Shown piece after piece: positions 29,573 through 36,352 of a stretch of 36,801 nt of DNA. Origin of the DNA: a virus. Where the stretch lies: positions 1 to 36,801 of the IMG/VR virus record IMGVR_UViG_3300036830_000180; one strand, 5' to 3'. Numbering within the stretch: the first letter of the stretch is position 1; each line of letters opens with the position of its first letter. The notes beneath the pieces are model-generated. The model was not told where the DNA came from, made no database searches, and saw only the letters and a list, made by a program, of their open reading frames with translations. The translations under genes and the position numbers were made by a program.

Positions 29573-29765
29573 AAGCAAACACTAACAAACTTTGGAGACC
29601 TGACCGTCTGCAGGTTTGAGCCGCGGGACATCATTCGACGGATCGGCGTTTGGGCCTTCGATCATTTCGGGTTCCCCTACAGTTGACGCTGATTTGCTCG
29701 CGGACCTCCATGAAGTGAACGCAGAACGATGAACGCAGAATGCAGAACGAAGAAAGGAAAGAACT
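29573..29765. other. Intergenic gap with repeat and weak promoter-like TTGACG
   Basis: About 190 bases without a convincing gene; a 16-codon frame at 29569-29619 is too short to call. TTGACG at about 29683 resembles a -35 box, but no good -10 follows. The right end (29716-29758) carries repeat copy 1 of the GAATGCAGAA family. Confidence 0.5.
29716..29758 (+). repeat. GAAYGCAGAAYG repeat, copy 1
   Basis: Tandem-like units GTGAACGCAGAACGATG, AACGCAGAATGCAGAACG, ending AAGAAAGG, which serves as the ribosome-binding site for the ATG at 29766. Similar copies are at 30003-30048 and 34309-34345. Confidence 0.8.
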
Positions 29766-30017
29766 ATGACACCATTTCAAACCAACATTCTCGTGGCATT
29801 CGGAAAGAACGGCGGGCTCCTGTTGCCCAAGGATCAATCCACGCGCAGGGCGTGCAACACGCTGGCTTCGAAAAAGATGTTGCGGCCGCAGACGGTATTC
29901 GAGACCAAAAGCCTCGCGCGGAAGAACGCCAAGATTCAAGTCGCGTATCAGATCACGCCCCAGGGTAGGCGGCGGCTGCAAGCCGCTGATGAACCACAAA
30001 CAGTAAATGCAGAATGA
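29766..30017 (+). CDS. Small winged-helix-like protein
   Basis: An 83-residue protein from ATG 29766 with AAAGGAAAG upstream provided by the repeat. The sequence TNILVAFGKNGGLLLPKDQS, ACNTLASKKMLRPQTVFETK and KIQVAYQITPQGRRRLQAAD has the helix-turn-helix-wing layout with a final ..I.T..G+..L motif common in small winged-helix proteins. Its last residues (TVNAE) and stop are encoded by the next repeat copy. A regulatory role is inferred. Confidence 0.65.
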   Translation: MTPFQTNILVAFGKNGGLLLPKDQSTRRACNTLASKKMLRPQTVFETKSLARKNAKIQVAYQITPQGRRRLQAADEPQTVNAE

Positions 30018-30048
30018 TGAATGCAGAATGCAGAACGGAGAAAGGAAA
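30003..30048 (+). repeat. GAAYGCAGAAYG repeat, copy 2
   Basis: Units AATGCAGAATGATG and AATGCAGAATGCAGAACGG, ending GAGAAAGGAAA. It supplies the stop of the gene before and the ribosome-binding site of the gene at 30053. Confidence 0.8.
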
Positions 30049-30052
30049 CTCG

Positions 30053-30322
30053 ATGCAACAAACAACCGTCAGCGACACCGATAAGCAGGTCGTGTTGTGT
30101 TTTTTCAGCCGGGAGAAGTTCGACACGCTCGACGCGATGGAGCGCGAGGGCGGCGGCTACGTAAAGGCTCTTGCCAACGCCGCGCGGCGCGCCGATGCGA
30201 ACAACTGGGAAAGACTCGCGCCCGCGCTGGCGGTTTACTGGGTTCAGTATGCACAGGTCGCAGCGGATCAAAATCGCCGGCCATCTGTGGCCAAACAGTT
30301 TTCCGGAGGCGAACGTGAATGA
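30053..30322 (+). CDS. Small early protein
   Basis: An 89-residue protein. I chose ATG 30053 over the upstream ATG at 30014-30017 because AAAGGAAACTC lies just before it and the upstream part is repeat sequence. Helical: SDTDKQVVLCFFSREKFDTL, GGYVKALANAARRADANNWE, LAPALAVYWVQYAQVAADQN. No family recognised. It overlaps the next gene by eight bases. Confidence 0.65.
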   Translation: MQQTTVSDTDKQVVLCFFSREKFDTLDAMEREGGGYVKALANAARRADANNWERLAPALAVYWVQYAQVAADQNRRPSVAKQFSGGERE

Positions 30323-30521
30323 GTCAAACAACGAATGCCCGCACGACACGGAATTAACGGGTGAGCAGCGCGATCGAATCATCCGCCAGGCGTATCTGCG
30401 CGGCGTCGAAAGCGATCGTAGCAAATGCACCTGGGGCGAAGTGGTCATCGCGGGCGCTCTGGTGGTTGCTTTGCTCGTGATGATCGCGGCCGGCATGGTC
30501 ATTTTGCGGATTGTGCGATGA
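30315..30521 (+). CDS. Small tail-anchored membrane protein
   Basis: A 68-residue protein from GTG 30315, five bases after CGGAGG. Residues 1-42 are soluble (ELTGEQRDRIIRQAYLRGVE). Residues 44-66 are a hydrophobic span (VVIAGALVVALLVMIAAGMV) ending ILRIVR, so it would sit in the inner membrane with a cytoplasmic N-terminus. Unknown function; exclusion or regulatory roles are possible. Confidence 0.65.
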   Translation: MNESNNECPHDTELTGEQRDRIIRQAYLRGVESDRSKCTWGEVVIAGALVVALLVMIAAGMVILRIVR

Positions 30522-30601
30522 ACAAAAAAAATCCGGCCGTCGCGGCGGGGATGCGGCGACGACCGGCTCTTCGAAAGTACATCCCCATCGTAACCCATTG
30601 A
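30518..30601 (+). CDS. Possible 27-residue basic peptide
   Basis: ATG 30518 overlaps the preceding stop (ATGA) and opens 27 codons (MNKKNPAVAAG, then MRRRPALRKY) ending TGA 30599-30601. The DNA forms an imperfect hairpin in 30533-30566. It could be a tiny coupled gene or simply a structured spacer. Weakly supported. Confidence 0.25.
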   Translation: MNKKNPAVAAGMRRRPALRKYIPIVTH

Positions 30602-30615
30602 AAGGATGGTTTGCA

Positions 30616-30729
30616 ATGACGGGAAAAATTCCGAACGACACGCCGCGCGAAAGCGCTGAGCGTGATTCCAACGAAGTGCTGGCCATCAAAGCGCCGGTCG
30701 ATCAGCAGATCGGAGCGCAGCAGCAATGA
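30616..30729 (+). CDS. Small acidic peptide (37 residues)
   Basis: ATG 30616 with GAAAGGATGG ten bases upstream encodes a 37-residue hydrophilic peptide (IPNDTPRESAERDSNEVLAI). It ends in an ATGA overlap with the next start. The site and coupling favour real translation. No homologous family recalled. Confidence 0.5.
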   Translation: MTGKIPNDTPRESAERDSNEVLAIKAPVDQQIGAQQQ

Positions 30730-31019
30730 GCAGTACTCAGCGGGAAATCATCATCCCTCCGTCGCCCGAGGTGAAATATCTGATCTGGTCGAATCGGCGT
30801 GAAGCATGGTGGAGGCCAGAGTCGAAAGGATACACGCGCGATCCGGCGGAAGCGGGGCGCTACACCGAAGCGGACGCGCTAACAATCTGCCTGGAGCACG
30901 GCGGCGGCATCTCGTTGGTGAGGCGATCGCTCACCTCTCGACGCAATGCGGAAGTGCCAGGGCAAGTGATGGTTCCGGAATTCGAGCTACAGGCTTTGCC
31001 GGAAGGAGCGCTGCCATGA
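30726..31019 (+). CDS. Conserved small phage protein (YLIWS...WWRP type)
   Basis: A 97-residue protein from ATG 30726. The N-terminal part, KYLIWSNRREAWWRPESKGY, then TRDPAEAGRYTEADALTIC, matches a pattern I recall from many small phage and mobile-element proteins: a strand with W..r...WW.p...GYT.....AG.y...ea..i. Function is unknown in those too. The C-terminus is EVMVPEFEL-like. Coupled to both neighbours by ATGA overlaps. Confidence 0.7.
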   Translation: MSSTQREIIIPPSPEVKYLIWSNRREAWWRPESKGYTRDPAEAGRYTEADALTICLEHGGGISLVRRSLTSRRNAEVPGQVMVPEFELQALPEGALP

Positions 31020-31285
31020 ACGCCACACGCGAATTACTACTAGGCGCGAAGACGACGACGCTCACGGGGACGGACCTGCAGGCGCTGCGTCACGCGGTAC
31101 AGGTCGGGCTCAGAACGTTTCAGGATGATGCGCGGATATGGAACGAACATGGCGAAAGCGAATTCGTTACCAGGCAAGGCGCTGAACGGATGCGCGAGTT
31201 GTTCGAAGGTTTCGCCGCGGCGACGGCGGCGCTCTGCGAAAAAATCGAGTACGCCCATGCCATCATCGTTGTGGAGGATGAATGA
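31016..31285 (+). CDS. Small helical early protein
   Basis: An 89-residue protein from ATG 31016 (GGAAGGAGC upstream). Helices: GTDLQALRHAVQVGLRTFQD, GAERMRELFEGFAAATAALC, EKIEYAHAIIVVEDE. No catalytic motif. Coupled to the next gene by an ATGA overlap at 31282. Confidence 0.6.
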   Translation: MNATRELLLGAKTTTLTGTDLQALRHAVQVGLRTFQDDARIWNEHGESEFVTRQGAERMRELFEGFAAATAALCEKIEYAHAIIVVEDE

Positions 31286-31485
31286 AAACCAAAATCACAC
31301 ATTGCGGACAGCCGACCCAAAGCTTGTCCGATCTCATCCAACACGCGCAGTTGTGCGGACTGTCTCCCGGCGATGCGTTCAGGTGGGCGGTGAAGGAACT
31401 GACGGCCAAACCCAATCCGCCAGCGCCCGAGCCCACGCTGCAACTCTTCCCGGCATTTGAGCGCGCGGCGCAGGAGGCGTTGTGA
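31282..31485 (+). CDS. Small early protein
   Basis: A 67-residue protein from ATG 31282. THCGQPTQSLSDLIQHAQLC, GLSPGDAFRWAVKELTAK form a short helical domain; a Pro-rich linker and a C-terminal helix (QLFPAFERAAQEAL) follow. Unknown. Its stop overlaps the next start (GTGA). Confidence 0.55.
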   Translation: MKTKITHCGQPTQSLSDLIQHAQLCGLSPGDAFRWAVKELTAKPNPPAPEPTLQLFPAFERAAQEAL

Positions 31486-31730
31486 GCGCAACACTCACTC
31501 CGGACATGCTCGATCGCATCATCCTTGAAGGGCTGACCACGTATCGCAAGCGCATGAACCTGAAGGGCGCGGTGCCGATCGTGTGCATCGGCGTTGCCCG
31601 CGGCGAACTTGTCATGTGTCTCACGGAGGAAGTGGGGCTCGATGCCACCGTGTCAATCCTGCGTCACACCCTGGCCGCGCTGGAAGCGCAGGCCGAATCA
31701 ACAACCATTTTGAAAGGAGTTGGATCTTGA
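31482..31730 (+). CDS. Small early protein preceding ParB-methyltransferase
   Basis: An 82-residue protein from GTG 31482. TPDMLDRIILEGLTTYRKRM and AVPIVCIGVARGELVMCLTE give helix and strands, then LDATVSILRHTLAALEAQAE. Unknown. Its stop overlaps the TTG start of the next gene (TTGA), giving coupling. Confidence 0.6.
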   Translation: MSATLTPDMLDRIILEGLTTYRKRMNLKGAVPIVCIGVARGELVMCLTEEVGLDATVSILRHTLAALEAQAESTTILKGVGS

Positions 31731-33205
31731 GCCTGAAGTTTATTCCCCACCCGCTCGCCCGCGCGCTGGTCAAGGACGACAGCTACAAGGAACTGCGGGA
31801 AAACATCAAGGAGCACGAGCAGCTGCTTCCGGTCCTGGGCGTCAAAGGACCGCACAATGGGGACGTTCTTGTGTTCGATGGCATCCGCCGCATGAACGCC
31901 TGCCTGGAGCTGCGGCTGCCGATCAAACACGTCGTCGTCGATTACAAAGCCGACGAACTGCCCGAGCGGATTGCGGCGCTGAATTGCCAGCGCTGGGACC
32001 AGACGCCGGCACAACGCGCGGCTTATTGCGTCGAATATGTGCTCCCGGCTATGATGGCCCTGGCGAAGGAACGGCAGCGGCTCAGCGCGGGCCGGCCGGG
32101 AGAGGAAGAAAAAGGTAGCGCACGTGTGCGCTACCCTGAGAAAGTGGGGGAAAAAACGGAGACCGCGGGGACGGCGGATAAAGGTAGCGCACACGTGCGC
32201 TACCTTAAAGACTTGGGAAAAGCGTGCGAGCGCGCGGCGAAAATCTGCCGCTGCGGCGTCCGGAATGTAGAGCATCTCTGGCGGCTGAAAAAATCCGAGC
32301 CCAAGCTTGTCGATCAAGTCGCCGCTGGGGATATCAATGCCCGCCAAGCCGTCCGCCGTTTCAAACTTCAGGAAGATGAAGCGACGCTGAAGCGCGAAGC
32401 CCGCGCGATGGAGGACGTTCCCGCCTCCGACCTTTGGCGAATCGTCACCGGCGACAACGCCAAGATTCTTCCCACACTCGCGCGCCGCCGCTTCCCTCTG
32501 ATCGTTTGCGATCCTCAGTACAACATCGGCTACGAATATGGCGATGGTAGTCCTAGCGACAAGATGCCGGCGAAGGATTATCTGGCGCTGGCCCAGGGAT
32601 GGATCGAAGAATCGATCGAGTTGCTCACCGCCACGGGATCAATGTGGATCATCATCAATGATGAATGGGCGGCGCAATTCAAACTGATGGCCGAAGCCGC
32701 AGGCCTGCACGTGCGATCGTGGGTGAAGTGGTACGAAACCTATGGCGCCAACTGCACGGAAAAATTCAACCGCACATCGCGGCACTGTTTTCATCTTGTG
32801 AGGGATCTGAAGCGCTTCACGTTCCACTACAAAGTTTTTGAGCGGCCCACCGATCGCAAGGCCATCTACAATGACAAACGCGCGGCCGCGCCGACCAAGC
32901 TGGCGGACGATGTTTGGATCATCTCTCGCGTCGTCACCGGTACGGAGCGCATGCCGAGTTTTCCGACGCAGCTACCTCTCACGCTCGTCTCGCGCATCGT
33001 CGAAGGATGCAGCAACCCCGGCGATGAAGTGGCGGATTTCTTTTCCGGCAGCGGCACCACCGGCGAAGCGGCGGTAAGATCGGGGCGGCGCTATTTTGGC
33101 ATCGAGATCAATCCTCGCTACGCCGAGTTGAGCCGCGCAAGGCTGAACCGCGTCCTGAAAAAACGCGAAGAGCGCCAGGCCCAGAAACAGGGAGTCAAAT
33201 CGTGA
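31727..33205 (+). CDS. ParB-domain / HTH / DNA methyltransferase fusion
   Basis: A 492-residue protein from TTG 31727 with AAGGAG nine bases upstream; the frame further upstream overlaps the preceding gene. Residues ~1-100 are a ParB/Sulfiredoxin-like domain (YKELRENIKEHEQLLPVLGV, VFDGIRRMNACLEL). Residues ~164-212 are a ParB-type HTH (CRCGVRNVEHLWRLKKSEPK, VAAGDINARQAVRRFK). Residues ~250-492 are a beta-class DNA methyltransferase, with DPQYN at 262-266 (instead of DPPY) and DFFSGSGTT at 437-445. The linker (130-160) is encoded by two 22-bp palindromes. It may bind a site and methylate it; ParB-methylase fusions occur in phages and plasmids. Confidence 0.88.
   Translation: MSLKFIPHPLARALVKDDSYKELRENIKEHEQLLPVLGVKGPHNGDVLVFDGIRRMNACLELRLPIKHVVVDYKADELPERIAALNCQRWDQTPAQRAAYCVEYVLPAMMALAKERQRLSAGRPGEEEKGSARVRYPEKVGEKTETAGTADKGSAHVRYLKDLGKACERAAKICRCGVRNVEHLWRLKKSEPKLVDQVAAGDINARQAVRRFKLQEDEATLKREARAMEDVPASDLWRIVTGDNAKILPTLARRRFPLIVCDPQYNIGYEYGDGSPSDKMPAKDYLALAQGWIEESIELLTATGSMWIIINDEWAAQFKLMAEAAGLHVRSWVKWYETYGANCTEKFNRTSRHCFHLVRDLKRFTFHYKVFERPTDRKAIYNDKRAAAPTKLADDVWIISRVVTGTERMPSFPTQLPLTLVSRIVEGCSNPGDEVADFFSGSGTTGEAAVRSGRRYFGIEINPRYAELSRARLNRVLKKREERQAQKQGVKS
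32114..32135. repeat. Palindrome GGTAGCGCAC-GT-GTGCGCTACC
   Basis: Perfect ten-base arms with a two-base centre, in frame in the ParB-methyltransferase gene (residues ~130-136, GSARVRY). The second copy is 69 bases downstream and is its reverse complement. Confidence 0.85.
32183..32204. repeat. Palindrome GGTAGCGCAC-AC-GTGCGCTACC
   Basis: Reverse complement of the copy at 32114, with arms extendable to 12 bases (32181-32206). It encodes GSAHVRY in the linker of the same protein. Confidence 0.85.
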
Positions 33206-33474
33206 AACAGCAATCCGCCGAACAGCAAGCCGCCGCAGCCGTCAGGGCCGAGCGCGAGGCCCTCATCGCGCATGGAAAACGATTCGGGATCAGCGCTCGA
33301 TACATCCTGGAAGCCAGGCGAATCTTCGAAGAGGCCCCGGACCTTTTTAAAGAAGTCGAAGCGGGCAAGCTGAGACTCTTCCAGGCAAAGCTGGCGCTCA
33401 GCAAGCGCAAGCGGGTCGCGGAACTAGAGCGTGACTATGGACCCATCCGGAAAAAGAAAAAGGGCAAACGATGA
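33202..33474 (+). CDS. Small basic helical protein
   Basis: A 90-residue protein from GTG 33202 in a GTGA overlap with the methyltransferase gene. HGKRFGISARYILEARRIFE, APDLFKEVEAGKLRLFQAKL resembles the ParB-HTH pattern (p.l...v..Gk..l..A), followed by a Lys-rich tail (RKKKKGKR). It could bind nucleic acid. The resemblance to the HTH of the preceding gene may reflect a shared functional pathway. Confidence 0.6.
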   Translation: MKQQSAEQQAAAAVRAEREALIAHGKRFGISARYILEARRIFEEAPDLFKEVEAGKLRLFQAKLALSKRKRVAELERDYGPIRKKKKGKR

Positions 33475-33863
33475 AATCTCTCGACGTCGTTTATCACGGC
33501 CTCAAGCTCGACGGCCCCTCGCGCGGCGAGGTGTTTCTCAATGATGCCGCATGCGTGCTCTATCGACTTCCCACCCGGCACACCTGGTTCGCCACAGATC
33601 CATCAGAATCGATTCGCACGCTTCCGTGGCAGAGCGCCGCTTTCGAACTGCAGCGCATCGCGCAGGCTCCGGTTTCCGAAACCGCGCTCACCGCTATGGC
33701 GATCCTGCTGGATTTCTTTGAGACGGAGGCGGTGACCGTCGAAGACGTACGCATGGTGGAACGCTACATCCGCGACGCGCATTGTCTCACGTACATGAAG
33801 TTCGAGGGCAAAGATATTTTTGGCGCGCTGCGGCCCGCGATGAAACCGGACCCACAATCATGA
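33471..33863 (+). CDS. Early hypothetical protein
   Basis: A 130-residue protein from ATG 33471 (ATGA overlap). Features: SLDVVYHGLKLDGPSRGEVF, LYRLPTRHTWFATDPSESIR, TALTAMAILLDFFETEAVTV, ERYIRDAHCLTYMKFEGKDI. No membrane segment or catalytic motif. Unknown. Confidence 0.6.
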   Translation: MKSLDVVYHGLKLDGPSRGEVFLNDAACVLYRLPTRHTWFATDPSESIRTLPWQSAAFELQRIAQAPVSETALTAMAILLDFFETEAVTVEDVRMVERYIRDAHCLTYMKFEGKDIFGALRPAMKPDPQS

Positions 33864-34300
33864 GCGCAAGCAATCCCCACCTTCGCATCGCGTCGACCGT
33901 CAACTTCGCCGGCGTTCTCAAGCGGCCGGCGACGGCGGATCTCGATGAGGTTCGGAACGTGCTGCTCGGATTGAAAAAAATGCGCGGCGAGTTGTTGTCT
34001 CAGCGCGAGCGGGATGCCGGCAACATTTCCGTCGCCGCATTCTATGAATCGGTCATCGCCAACTTTGAAACCGTGATCGGCGCCTGGGACACGCGCCGCA
34101 ACGAGCTGGAGAATCCGCCCAAAGTTGGCGACGACGAGCGCGCCTTTTTAATCGCCAGGCTCAAGGATCTCCGTGCCCGCGCCGTCGCCTATGGCAGCCA
34201 GGCCGCGACGCAAAGCTATTCCGATGCAATCACGATCATGGGACAAGAGGCCAAGTGCCTGGGAGATTTGCTGCGGTTGTTTGAGCCGGAGACGCCGTGA
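33860..34300 (+). CDS. Early helical protein, unknown
   Basis: A 146-residue protein from ATG 33860; I prefer it to the upstream extension, which overlaps the previous gene. Long helices: DLDEVRNVLLGLKKMRGELL, VAAFYESVIANFETVIGAWD, DERAFLIARLKDLRARAVAY, MGQEAKCLGDLLRLFEPETP. Coupled to the next gene by GTGA at 34297. Confidence 0.65.
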   Translation: MSASNPHLRIASTVNFAGVLKRPATADLDEVRNVLLGLKKMRGELLSQRERDAGNISVAAFYESVIANFETVIGAWDTRRNELENPPKVGDDERAFLIARLKDLRARAVAYGSQAATQSYSDAITIMGQEAKCLGDLLRLFEPETP

Positions 34301-34650
34301 AGAAAGTCGGAATGCAGAATGCAGAACGCAGAACGAAGAGAAAGGCGCTGCATGCGATCGCGGCGCAATGCGTGGATGGAAGCGAAGCGACGCGCGATCG
34401 GATTCTAGAACTGCTCGATGATGGAAAGGAACACATGCGTGTAATCGAAGCAATTTTTGCTTTTGTGGTGACCGATGATCACGGCGTTGAGGGCGTCGTT
34501 CGGCGCGCCACGGATGACGGCACGCAACCGGCGATCTCCGATTCATTGGAGCGTTTGGAGATGTTTCGGCCGGAAGCCGAGCGCGTCGCCGGCGAGATGA
34601 GAATGCCGCTGACAATCGCGCGGTTCGTCCGCGCGAAGGAGATTCAGTAA
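34297..34650 (+). CDS. Early protein with a repeat-encoded N-terminus
   Basis: A 117-residue frame from GTG 34297. Residues 5-15 (GMQNAERRTKR) are encoded by repeat copy 3, so the native start may be further downstream; no ATG with a good site follows nearby. Beyond residue 17: ALHAIAAQCVDGSEATRDRI, LELLDDGKEHMRVIEAIFAF, DGTQPAISDSLERLEMFRPE. The middle is helical. Function unknown. TAATG overlap with the J-domain gene. Confidence 0.6.
   Translation: MKKVGMQNAERRTKRKALHAIAAQCVDGSEATRDRILELLDDGKEHMRVIEAIFAFVVTDDHGVEGVVRRATDDGTQPAISDSLERLEMFRPEAERVAGEMRMPLTIARFVRAKEIQ
34309..34345 (+). repeat. GAAYGCAGAAYG repeat, copy 3
   Basis: GGAATGCAGAATGCAG followed by AACGCAGAACGAAGAG, ending AAAGG. 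It lies inside the 5' end of the 34297 reading frame and is translated there, unlike copies 1 and 2. Confidence 0.75.
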
Positions 34651-35318
34651 TGGCACGAATGCAGTTTCAGCATCTTCCCCTGGTCAAGTGGCCACGGCAG
34701 CCGACGGAGCCGCGCGTCAACGCGCTGTTCAAATCGGCAATGCCCAGGACGCTGCAGCGCCTCGCCTATGAGTTGAACTCGATCACGGCGCTCAATCCGA
34801 TCCTGGTTACCACCGATCATCAGCACGAAAAGGAAATCGGAATCGATGGATTACCGCTCAAGGAACTGAGACAGCCGAAAAATCCCGGCGTGATTCTGGA
34901 GTTTTACGCGTTGATCGAAGGCAAGGGCTCCCCGCGCGTGCGAATGCAATATGCGTGCGATCGCTACAAACACTGGCAACACAATCTGCATTCGATCGCG
35001 CTGACCCTTGAGTCGCTGCGGGCGGTTAATCGCTACGGCGCAACAGCGGCCGGCGAACAATATGCCGGCTTCAAGCAACTCCCCGCGCCAGCGGTTTCTG
35101 CAAACGCGATCGTCACCGTCGACGATGCGGCCAAAGCGCTCGCAGGCATGCCTGGCGTTGCATCCACGGCGCGCATGATCCTGGACAGCAAGGATATTTT
35201 CATTCGCGATTATCGCGCTGCAGCCAACAAGGCTCATCCCGATCGCGGCGGGACGGACGAGCAATGGTCCCGGCTGGACGACGCCAACAAGTTGTTGCGC
35301 ATTCATCACCGCATGTGA
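34650..35318 (+). CDS. Phage J-domain protein (DnaJ-like)
   Basis: A 222-residue protein from ATG 34650. The C-terminal ~60 residues form a J domain: helix II (SKDIFIRDYRAAANKAHPD), the HPD motif at residues 196-198, then RGGTDEQWSRLDDANKLLRI as helix III. J domains stimulate the ATPase of host DnaK. The N-terminal ~140 residues are a separate domain (FQHLPLVKWPRQPTEPRVNA, DGLPLKELRQPKNPGVILEF, ALIEGKGSPRVRMQYACDRY) that may recruit a client. There is no Gly/Phe or zinc-finger region here. Phage J-domain proteins usually act in replication complexes or assembly (as lambda P uses host DnaJ). Domain assignment is firm; role is inference. Confidence 0.8.
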   Translation: MARMQFQHLPLVKWPRQPTEPRVNALFKSAMPRTLQRLAYELNSITALNPILVTTDHQHEKEIGIDGLPLKELRQPKNPGVILEFYALIEGKGSPRVRMQYACDRYKHWQHNLHSIALTLESLRAVNRYGATAAGEQYAGFKQLPAPAVSANAIVTVDDAAKALAGMPGVASTARMILDSKDIFIRDYRAAANKAHPDRGGTDEQWSRLDDANKLLRIHHRM

Positions 35319-35326
35319 GGTTCACC

Positions 35327-35797
35327 ATGGCTTACCGCTTAAAACCAAAACGATCGGGCGTCGATGATTTCAATTTTGGCGCATTCTCCTGGATTCCGTT
35401 AATGGAAGCGTGCGGTCTTCTTTTTCCATGCATGCACGACGGCGGCCGCTGGTATTGTTCATTTGGCGCAGATCCGCGGATGCCGACTGGAGACGATTAC
35501 CCGCGCATCATCAGCAACGACGGCATGAAGATCACAGAGGACGAAGCGATGATCATGTCGCGCATCGCGCGCAACCTGGTCGCGGTTCAACGGTCGCTTC
35601 CGGAGGAAAATGCGGATCAAACTCCCGTCGGTCGAACGAGTGTAGATCGGCCGACTTTGGAAGGGATGATGCGCCAAGTGATGGCCGGCAAGCCGCTCAA
35701 TACAAAATGGCCGGTGAAGCTCCGGGCGGATTTCGTGGATAGGTATGAAACGTTCGCAGAATGGGCCACACGATCGGGCGGATTTTCCATCCACTGA
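35327..35797 (+). CDS. Early hypothetical protein
   Basis: A 156-residue protein from ATG 35327 with GAGG upstream. FGAFSWIPLMEACGLLFPCM, GGRWYCSFGADPRMPTGDDY, PRIISNDGMKITEDEAMIMS, then a helix ARNLVAVQRSLPEENADQ. The second half is helical with GMMRQVMAGKPL. No motif recognised. Confidence 0.6.
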   Translation: MAYRLKPKRSGVDDFNFGAFSWIPLMEACGLLFPCMHDGGRWYCSFGADPRMPTGDDYPRIISNDGMKITEDEAMIMSRIARNLVAVQRSLPEENADQTPVGRTSVDRPTLEGMMRQVMAGKPLNTKWPVKLRADFVDRYETFAEWATRSGGFSIH

Positions 35798-35817
35798 GGG
35801 ATGAGCGAAAGGGATTA

Positions 35818-36066
35818 ATGGCGCTGTCAGCTTACGAAGCCGCGGCGGTTCGAACCATAGTTGACTATCTCTCGGGCGCCGTCGGTGTCTCGCGCGTCAA
35901 CTGCGCGGGATTGAATCAGCGGATGCCGTCACAGGTCGACGCAAGCAATGCCCTGGCAGCGCTGGCCGCGGCCGCGAACAAGGTGCTGTTCGATTGTCCA
36001 GGCGCCCAGGACGCGCGTGAACTGTTGCCGCGCGTCGCCGCGGCTCTTCAGAAAGGAATGACGTGA
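35818..36066 (+). CDS. Small Ala-rich early protein
   Basis: An 82-residue protein from ATG 35818 (GAAAGGGAT upstream). LSAYEAAAVRTIVDYLSGAV, SQVDASNALAALAAAANKVL, ARELLPRVAAALQKGMT. Mostly helical and Ala-rich. Unknown. GTGA overlap with the next gene at 36063. Confidence 0.55.
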   Translation: MALSAYEAAAVRTIVDYLSGAVGVSRVNCAGLNQRMPSQVDASNALAALAAAANKVLFDCPGAQDARELLPRVAAALQKGMT

Positions 36067-36278
36067 AACGAAAAATGATCATCACCGTCGCCGGCGTCGA
36101 CAACAAAGATGCCGTCGATATTGGAATTGAGTTCAAGCCAGGCATCGGCAAGAAACTTCCGCCGTCCGGGTTCAACAAGGCCGTCGAGGCCTTCACCCGT
36201 ACCGTGGTTCGCATGGCCACGCCGCGGGACCTGGCTGCGATCAAACGCAAGACGAGCCCCGTTAAACGACCCAAATAG
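36063..36278 (+). CDS. Small basic early protein
   Basis: A 71-residue protein from GTG 36063. IITVAGVDNKDAVDIGIEFK, PGIGKKLPPSGFNKAVEAFT, VVRMATPRDLAAIKRKTSPV. The pattern of two strands and basic helices suggests a small nucleic-acid-binding protein, but no family is recalled. Confidence 0.55.
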   Translation: MKRKMIITVAGVDNKDAVDIGIEFKPGIGKKLPPSGFNKAVEAFTRTVVRMATPRDLAAIKRKTSPVKRPK

Positions 36279-36352
36279 AACACGCCGCAAATCGGCCTTT
36301 CCGGCCCGCCATCCGGCCAACACTTTTTGACCCCGCCGCCGTATATCCAGGC

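Noticed and set aside
29716-30048. CRISPR array suspicion from short repeats
   Set aside because: Only two adjacent irregular copies without uniform spacers, no cas genes, and each copy is tied to a gene start.
29631-30065. 144-residue minus-strand frame with FCILHSSFCI-type segments
   Set aside because: These segments are the reverse translation of the GAATGCAGAA repeats; such frames are a known annotation artefact.
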